This document shows positions 58,975-64,000 of a stretch of 64,000 nucleotides of DNA, in pieces. A program made the position numbers and the translations under genes. Below the pieces are notes generated by a model. The model saw nothing but the letters and a program-made list of their open reading frames with translations. It did not search any database and was not told the DNA's origin. This DNA is from Massilia timonae CCUG 45783 (GTDB taxonomy: Bacteria; Pseudomonadota; Gammaproteobacteria; Burkholderiales; Burkholderiaceae_D): the NCBI RefSeq assembly GCF_000315425.1, contig NZ_JH992922.1, forward strand, positions 1,075,922 through 1,139,921, written 5' to 3'. The first letter of the stretch is position 1, and every line of letters begins with the position of its first letter.

Positions 58975-61131
58975 ATGGCCACCGTTTCCGATATCACCGA
59001 CACCCCGCTCTCGGGCTTGAACCACATCGACGCCCTGCTGGACAAGGGGCCCGACTGGAATTACCTCAGCAATTCCAACGCCAACGTCCTGTTCTACACC
59101 TTCTCGACGGCGTCGGGCAACGAAACCGGCAAGACCGGCCAGGAAGCGTTCAGCGCCGCCCAGCAGGCGGCAACCCGCGCCGCCTTCACCTATCTGCAGC
59201 AAATTACCGGCATCGAATTTCGCGAGACGGGATCCGGGACGGCGGCCCAGATTCACCTGGCGAACATCGATCTCGAGGGCCAGTACACGACCGGCCTGTG
59301 CAGCTGGCAGGCCGGCTACCGCGCGACCTCGAACGGCGCGCTGACCGAGTACACGGCCAACGCCTATGTGTACCTGGACAACGCCGAGTGGCGCCACATC
59401 ACCGAGAACCTGACGGCGGGCACCCAGGGCTATGAAACCCTGTTGCACGAGCTGGGCCACGCACTGGGCCTGAAGCATTCTTTCCGCGAGGGTGTGGCAG
59501 GCGAGATCGTCTTGCCCGGCAACGAAAACAATACCAGCAACACGCTGATGTCCTACGACTCGCTCGGCGGCTGGCACAGCACCTACAGTCCCTATGACAT
59601 CGCCGCCTTCAACTGGCTGTACGGTGGCGACGGCCTGCGCGGAGAGCTCGGTCTCAACGGCAGCGGCGGTCGCTATATCACCGGCAGCTATAAGGACGAC
59701 GTCCTGGTGGGCACCCAATTCAACGACACTTTGCAAGGTAATGGAGGCAACGACATGATCGACGGCGGAGCAGGAATCGATACGGTGGTCTACAACGGCA
59801 ACCGCAACAGCTATACCTTCGGCACCCTGGCCGATGGCGGACTAGCGGTCTCGGGAGCGGAGGGAACGGATACCCTGCGCAATATCGACTGGCTGCAGTT
59901 TGCCGACATGAAGGTCGAGCGCGCCAACGTGGTGAGCTCGGACACGGTGGCCCCGGCGGCGCCGGTGATGGCGATCACCCAGAACGGGCTGCTGTATGCG
60001 AACAGCAACCGGCCGCTCATCAATGGCACTGCGGAAGCGAATGCCACCATCAAGGTCTATATCGGCGACCGCCTGATCGCCACCGCCACTGCCGACGCCA
60101 ATGGCTTGTGGAATGCCCGGGCCACGGAAACGCTGGCGGATGGCTTCAACTACCAGGCATTCGCGACCGCGACTGACGCGGCGGGCAATGTGTCGGCGAA
60201 CAGTGCGGTAGTGCCTTTCCACGTGGACGCCACGGCGCCATCCGTCCCGACGGTGAGCGCGACGCTGGCCGCCGGCGGCAACCGTCCGGTGTTCACCGGC
60301 ACCGGCGATGCCGGCACCACGATCGAGCTGTATCGCGACAGCGACTTTACCAAGATCGGCAGCGCGGTCGTCGGCGCCGACGGCAAGTGGGTGCTGAACT
60401 CGCATCCACTGCCCAATGGTAATTACAATGTTGTCGTCACCTCGCTCGATGCCGCGGGTAATGCGCGCGCCGGACAAGCCACCGTCAGCCTGGCGATCAA
60501 CAACAACGGTTACCAGGCCGGCACCGCCAATGGCGACACCATCACCATCAATCCCGGCAGCACCGCGGTGGACGCGGGCGCCGGCATCGATACCGTCGTG
60601 TTCAACGGCAACCGCGCGGACTACAGGCTGCGCGACGAGACCTGGGGCTTCTCGGCGACTGCCGCCAATGGCGAAGTGGACGGCCTGTTCAATGTCGAGC
60701 GGATCAAGTTCAACGATGGCTACAAGGCGATCGACATCGACGGCGCGGCCGGCGAAGTGTTCCGCCTCTACCAGGCCATCTTCGACCGTGCGCCTGACCT
60801 CGGCGGCATGGGCTATTGGCTGCACCGCCGGGATACGGGAACCGAGCTGATGCAGATTGCCAAGGAGTTCATGAGCATCACGGCGCCGGACGGCACCATC
60901 GAATTCGAGACGCTGTACGGAAAGAACTTGAGCAATGAACAATTCATTGTCGAGCTGTACGACAATGTGCTGAACCGCGCTCCCGATGCCGGCGGCCAGG
61001 CCTACTGGCTGCAGCAGATCCAGCTGCACAGCCGCGAGCAGATCCTCATGGCGTTCAGCGAGAGCCCGGAAAACAAGGTGAACGTGGTCGAGCTGATCGC
61101 CCAGGGCATCGACTACGTGCCTTTCGCCTGA
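58975..61131 (+). CDS. Secreted M10/serralysin-like metalloprotease with RTX, Ig-like and DUF4214 parts
   Basis: A 718-aa protein. The zinc site HELGHALGLKH (158-168) and the Met-turn LMSYD (191-195) mark the M10 catalytic domain (about 1-235). An RTX-type calcium motif GTQFNDTLQGNGGNDMIDGG follows at 246-265. Two Ig-like repeats (about 340-530), a second AGIDTVVFNGNR repeat, and a C-terminal DUF4214 region (about 610-700) follow. No signal peptide: type I secretion is likely. I use the ATG at 58975 rather than the upstream GTG (58942). Substrate and secretion partner are not in the window. Confidence 0.87.
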   Translation: MATVSDITDTPLSGLNHIDALLDKGPDWNYLSNSNANVLFYTFSTASGNETGKTGQEAFSAAQQAATRAAFTYLQQITGIEFRETGSGTAAQIHLANIDLEGQYTTGLCSWQAGYRATSNGALTEYTANAYVYLDNAEWRHITENLTAGTQGYETLLHELGHALGLKHSFREGVAGEIVLPGNENNTSNTLMSYDSLGGWHSTYSPYDIAAFNWLYGGDGLRGELGLNGSGGRYITGSYKDDVLVGTQFNDTLQGNGGNDMIDGGAGIDTVVYNGNRNSYTFGTLADGGLAVSGAEGTDTLRNIDWLQFADMKVERANVVSSDTVAPAAPVMAITQNGLLYANSNRPLINGTAEANATIKVYIGDRLIATATADANGLWNARATETLADGFNYQAFATATDAAGNVSANSAVVPFHVDATAPSVPTVSATLAAGGNRPVFTGTGDAGTTIELYRDSDFTKIGSAVVGADGKWVLNSHPLPNGNYNVVVTSLDAAGNARAGQATVSLAINNNGYQAGTANGDTITINPGSTAVDAGAGIDTVVFNGNRADYRLRDETWGFSATAANGEVDGLFNVERIKFNDGYKAIDIDGAAGEVFRLYQAIFDRAPDLGGMGYWLHRRDTGTELMQIAKEFMSITAPDGTIEFETLYGKNLSNEQFIVELYDNVLNRAPDAGGQAYWLQQIQLHSREQILMAFSESPENKVNVVELIAQGIDYVPFA

Positions 61132-61178
61132 TCGGCGGCGGCAAGGCTGGCATAATGCCGGCTTTGCCGGAGTCCGCC

Positions 61179-61382
61179 ATGACCCAGGAAGACCGCTTCG
61201 TCAGTCTCGAAATCAAGCTCGCCCAGCAGGAAGACCTGTTGGACGAGCTGAACAAGACCATCTACCGCCAGGATCGCCGCATCGACCAGCTCGAGGCGAT
61301 GGTCGCCAAGCTGGCCGACCACGTGCGCACCCTGCGCGACGCCGGCCAGGCGCCCCTCAACGAACGTCCACCGCATTACTGA
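61179..61382 (+). CDS. slyX: SlyX family protein
   Basis: A 67-aa coiled-coil protein with heptad repeats (EIKLAQQEDLLDELNKTIYR) and the conserved C-terminal P-P-H-Y. SlyX-family function is not known. The start 61179 is chosen by the family pattern M-T-Q-E-D-R; the frame begins at 61155. It lies between the metalloprotease and the M3 peptidases. Confidence 0.85.
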   Translation: MTQEDRFVSLEIKLAQQEDLLDELNKTIYRQDRRIDQLEAMVAKLADHVRTLRDAGQAPLNERPPHY

Positions 61383-61569
61383 CGCCGCGCCGCATGGCCG
61401 GCCTGGCCATGCATACATGTCTTTACGCGCGTAAGTACGGGGCGTGTTTCCTGATACATTGCAATACTTTTTAATTGTGACGGTGGGCATGCAAGCCTGC
61501 TATGATCTTCAGCGCACTGCCGTCGAGCTAGCCCCGACGGCGCCTTCCCTAGTGTTCGCGAAAGACCTC

Positions 61570-63717
61570 ATGACCCGTCCACAACTGCTCATCATCGCAG
61601 CCAGCGTGGCGCTGGCGCATGCAACCGCAATTGCCGCCCCCGCCGCTCCCGCGCTCGACGCCTCCAACCCCTTCGCCCAGCCCAGCAGCCTGCCGCTGAA
61701 CTACCCGGCCTTCGACAAGATCAAGGACGCGCACTTCCTGCCCGCCTTCCATGCCGGCATGCGCGAAGAACTGCGCGAAGTCGAAGCGATCGCGGGCGAC
61801 AAGGCCGCGCCTACTTTCGAGAACACCATCGTGGCGCTGGAACGTTCCGGCCAGCTGCTGGCGCGTGTGGTCGCGACCTTCTCGAACCTGCAGGGCGCCA
61901 ACACCAACGACACGCTGGACGCGGTCGACCGCGAGATGTCGCCCAAGCTGGCGGCCCACTCCGACGCCATCCACCTGAACCCGAAACTGTTCGCGCGCGT
62001 GAAAGCGCTGCACGACAAGCGCGATACGCTGGGCCTGGACGCCGAGTCGGTCCACCTGCTCGAGCGCTATTACAAGGAATTCGTGCGCGCCGGCGCCAAC
62101 CTGTCCAAGGCCGACCAGGCCAAGCTGAAGAAATTCAATGGCGAGATCGCCTCGCTGCAGTCGGACTTCCAGCAGCGCGTGCTCAAGGGCGCCAATGCCG
62201 CGGCCCTGATCGTGAACACCCGCGCCGAACTGGCCGGCATGAGCGATGCGCAGATCAGCGCCGCCGCCGACGAAGCCGCCAAGCGCGGCCAGAAAGGCAA
62301 GTTCGCGATCCCGATCGTGAACACCTCGAGCCAGCCGGCCCTGTCGTTCCTGACCTCCCGCGCCACGCGCGAGCGCCTGATGAAGGCGTCGCTGGAACGC
62401 GGCACCCATGGCGGCCAGTTCGACACCACGGAGCAGGTGCTGCGCCTGGTCAAGCTGCGCGCCGAGCGCGCCGTGCTGCTGGGCTACCCGAACTTCGCGG
62501 CCTATTCGCAGGAACTGGAAACCGCGCGCAACCCGGCCGCCGTCAACAAGCTGCTGGGCGACCTGGCCGCGCCTGCCGTCAACAACGCCAAGAAGGAAGC
62601 GGCCGAGATCCAGAAGGTCATCGACAAAGAGGGCGGCAAGTACCAGGTCGCCGCCTGGGACTGGCCGATGTACCAGGACAAGGTGCGCGCCGCGACCTTC
62701 AACTTCGACGAGAGCCAGCTGCGCCCTTACTTCGAATTGAATCGCGTGCTGGTCGACGGCGTGTTCTTCGCCGCCACCAAGGAATTCGGCATCACCTTCA
62801 AGCAGCGCACCGACCTGCCGGTGTACAACCCGGACGTGACCGTGTACGACATCTTCGACGTCGACGGCAAGCCGTTGGCGATCTTCATCTTCGACCCCTA
62901 TGCCCGCGGCAACAAGCAGGGCGGCGCCTGGATGAACGAATACGTCTCGCAGTCGCACCTGCTGGGTCACAAGCCGGTGATCGGCAACCACCTGAACATC
63001 CCCAAGCCGCCGAAGGGCGAGCCGACCCTGCTGACCTACGATGAAGTGGTCACCACCTTCCACGAGTTCGGCCACGCACTGCACGGCATGTTCTCGAACG
63101 TGAAGTATCCGAAGTTCTCGGGCACCAACGTGCCGCGCGACTTCGTCGAGTATCCGTCGCAGGTCAACGAGATGTGGGTGACCTGGCCCGAGGTGCTGGC
63201 CAACTACGCCAAGCACCACCAGACCGGCGCGCCGATGCCGAAGGATTTGCTCGATAAAGTCGTCGCTTCGAAGAAGTTCGCCCAGGGCTACCGCACCACC
63301 GAATACCTGGCCGCGGCGCTGCTCGACCAGCGCTGGCACCAGCTGACCCCGAGCCAGATCCCGACCGACGTGCTGTCGTTCGAAGCCAAGGCGCTGCAGG
63401 ATGCCGGCGTGGCCTATCCGCCAGTGCCGCCGCGCTACCGCACCGGTTACTTCTCGCACTCGATGGGCGGCGGCTATTCGGCCGGCTACTACGCCTACCT
63501 GTGGAGCGAGCGTCTCGACGCCGAGACCGTCAAGTGGTTCACCGAAAGCGGCGGCCTGACCCGCAAGAACGGCGATCACTTCCGCAAGACCCTGCTGTCG
63601 CGCGGCGGCACGGCGGAAGCGATGGACCTGTTCCGCGACTTCCGCGGCCGCGATCCGGAAATCGGACCGCTGCTCGAGCGCCGCGGCCTGGTCGAGACCA
63701 AGCCCTCCAGCAACTGA
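61570..63717 (+). CDS. M3-family oligopeptidase (Dcp-like), exported
   Basis: A 715-aa zinc peptidase with a signal peptide (1-23, AIAA). The HEFGH site is at 498-502 with the following glutamate in EYPSQVNEMW. It resembles dipeptidyl carboxypeptidase and oligopeptidase A; export suggests periplasmic digestion of peptides. The ATG at 61570 is chosen from the signal peptide; upstream frame to 61444 lacks similarity. A close paralogue begins 92 bp downstream. Confidence 0.9.
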   Translation: MTRPQLLIIAASVALAHATAIAAPAAPALDASNPFAQPSSLPLNYPAFDKIKDAHFLPAFHAGMREELREVEAIAGDKAAPTFENTIVALERSGQLLARVVATFSNLQGANTNDTLDAVDREMSPKLAAHSDAIHLNPKLFARVKALHDKRDTLGLDAESVHLLERYYKEFVRAGANLSKADQAKLKKFNGEIASLQSDFQQRVLKGANAAALIVNTRAELAGMSDAQISAAADEAAKRGQKGKFAIPIVNTSSQPALSFLTSRATRERLMKASLERGTHGGQFDTTEQVLRLVKLRAERAVLLGYPNFAAYSQELETARNPAAVNKLLGDLAAPAVNNAKKEAAEIQKVIDKEGGKYQVAAWDWPMYQDKVRAATFNFDESQLRPYFELNRVLVDGVFFAATKEFGITFKQRTDLPVYNPDVTVYDIFDVDGKPLAIFIFDPYARGNKQGGAWMNEYVSQSHLLGHKPVIGNHLNIPKPPKGEPTLLTYDEVVTTFHEFGHALHGMFSNVKYPKFSGTNVPRDFVEYPSQVNEMWVTWPEVLANYAKHHQTGAPMPKDLLDKVVASKKFAQGYRTTEYLAAALLDQRWHQLTPSQIPTDVLSFEAKALQDAGVAYPPVPPRYRTGYFSHSMGGGYSAGYYAYLWSERLDAETVKWFTESGGLTRKNGDHFRKTLLSRGGTAEAMDLFRDFRGRDPEIGPLLERRGLVETKPSSN

Positions 63718-63722
63718 TATCG

Positions 63723-63765
63723 CGCCGCCCTCATTCGCTGTCACGAGCAGCGGGTGAGGGCGGCG
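63723..63765 (+). terminator. Strong hairpin between two M3 peptidase genes
   Basis: GCCGCCCTCA (63724-63733) pairs exactly with TGAGGGCGGC (63755-63764), with an inner CGCTG/CAGCG pair. There is no T-run, so it may be a terminator, processing site or stability element separating the tandem genes. Confidence 0.45.
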
Positions 63766-63808
63766 TGCTATTTGCAGTACTTCTTTCCCACAACGCACAA
63801 GAGACACA

Positions 63809-64000
63809 ATGAACCGTCCACAAATGCTGCTGATCGCAGCCAGCGTCGCCATGGCCACCTTCTCCTTCGCCCAACCCGCCGCCGCCGCCCTGGAGGCCTC
63901 GAATCCGTTCGCCAAGCCGAGCACCCTGCAGTACGGCTACCCGGCTTTCGACAAGATCCGGAACGAGCACTTCGCGCCGGCCTTCGCCGAAGGCATGCGC
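63809..64000 (+). CDS. M3-family peptidase, 5' part (cut by window end)
   Basis: The first 64 codons of a second M3 peptidase. The signal peptide (MNRPQMLLIAASVAMATFSF) and the mature start (ASNPFAKPSTLQYGYPAFDKI...HFAPAF) align closely with the gene at 61570, so it is a tandem duplicate. The rest lies beyond the window. The ATG at 63809 has weak GAG upstream. Confidence 0.85.
   Translation, partial: MNRPQMLLIAASVAMATFSFAQPAAAALEASNPFAKPSTLQYGYPAFDKIRNEHFAPAFAEGMR

Overview
The window looks like a chromosomal segment of a high-GC betaproteobacterium of the Oxalobacteraceae (Massilia/Telluria/Duganella type). I infer this from the gene order mlaFEDACB - ABC exporter - ibaG - murA - hisGDCBHAFIE - hinT - tatABC, the short HisG, a LiuR-type MerR regulator, a PEP-CTERM protein and the hemE-priA pair. 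No rRNA, tRNA, CRISPR array or prophage was recognised.

Layout. 1-2.6 kb: a lower-GC stretch with a LiuR-type operator at the left edge, a small secreted protein, the LiuR-type regulator and a divergent metallo-beta-lactamase-fold hydrolase. 2.8-11.8 kb: an HTH protein, a 56-aa ORF, ubiX, grxD, two tandem small membrane proteins, a GNAT-tex pair, an SNF2 helicase and a DUF3297 protein. 12-13.9 kb: a histidine kinase and OmpR-type response regulator. 13.9-16.3 kb: a mobile island with an IS110 element inserted in a REP-like repeat and a REP-associated tyrosine transposase (RAYT) between inverted repeats. 16.3-22.5 kb: gltBD (glutamate synthase). 22.5-40.2 kb: one long co-directional block for outer-membrane lipid asymmetry (mla), an ABC exporter, ibaG, murA, the complete his pathway except hisZ and hisN/hisB-phosphatase functions, hinT and tatABC. 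An orphan DNA methyltransferase sits inside the his genes. 40.2-50 kb: a minus-strand set with a PHB-depolymerase-like esterase, a DUF885 protein, a very large SNF2 helicase and an S9 peptidase. 50-53.7 kb: hemE and priA with a DnaA-box-rich AT-rich gap between them. 53.7-64 kb: a PEP-CTERM protein, a flavoprotein disulfide reductase, an SRPBCC protein, Rep helicase, an M10/RTX-type protease, slyX and two tandem M3 peptidases, the second cut by the window end.

The strongest non-genic signals are two. First, the non-coding left end of the IS110 element carries four short guide-like matches, in the order expected for a bridge RNA, to its own ends (donor) and to the interrupted REP repeat (target) with a CT core; an intact copy of the target lies about 1 kb away beside the RAYT. 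Second, the hemE-priA gap holds six DnaA-box-like 9-mers within one mismatch of TTATNCACA, all on one strand, plus weaker ones, beside an AT-rich tract; this could be a replication origin or a DnaA-regulated region.
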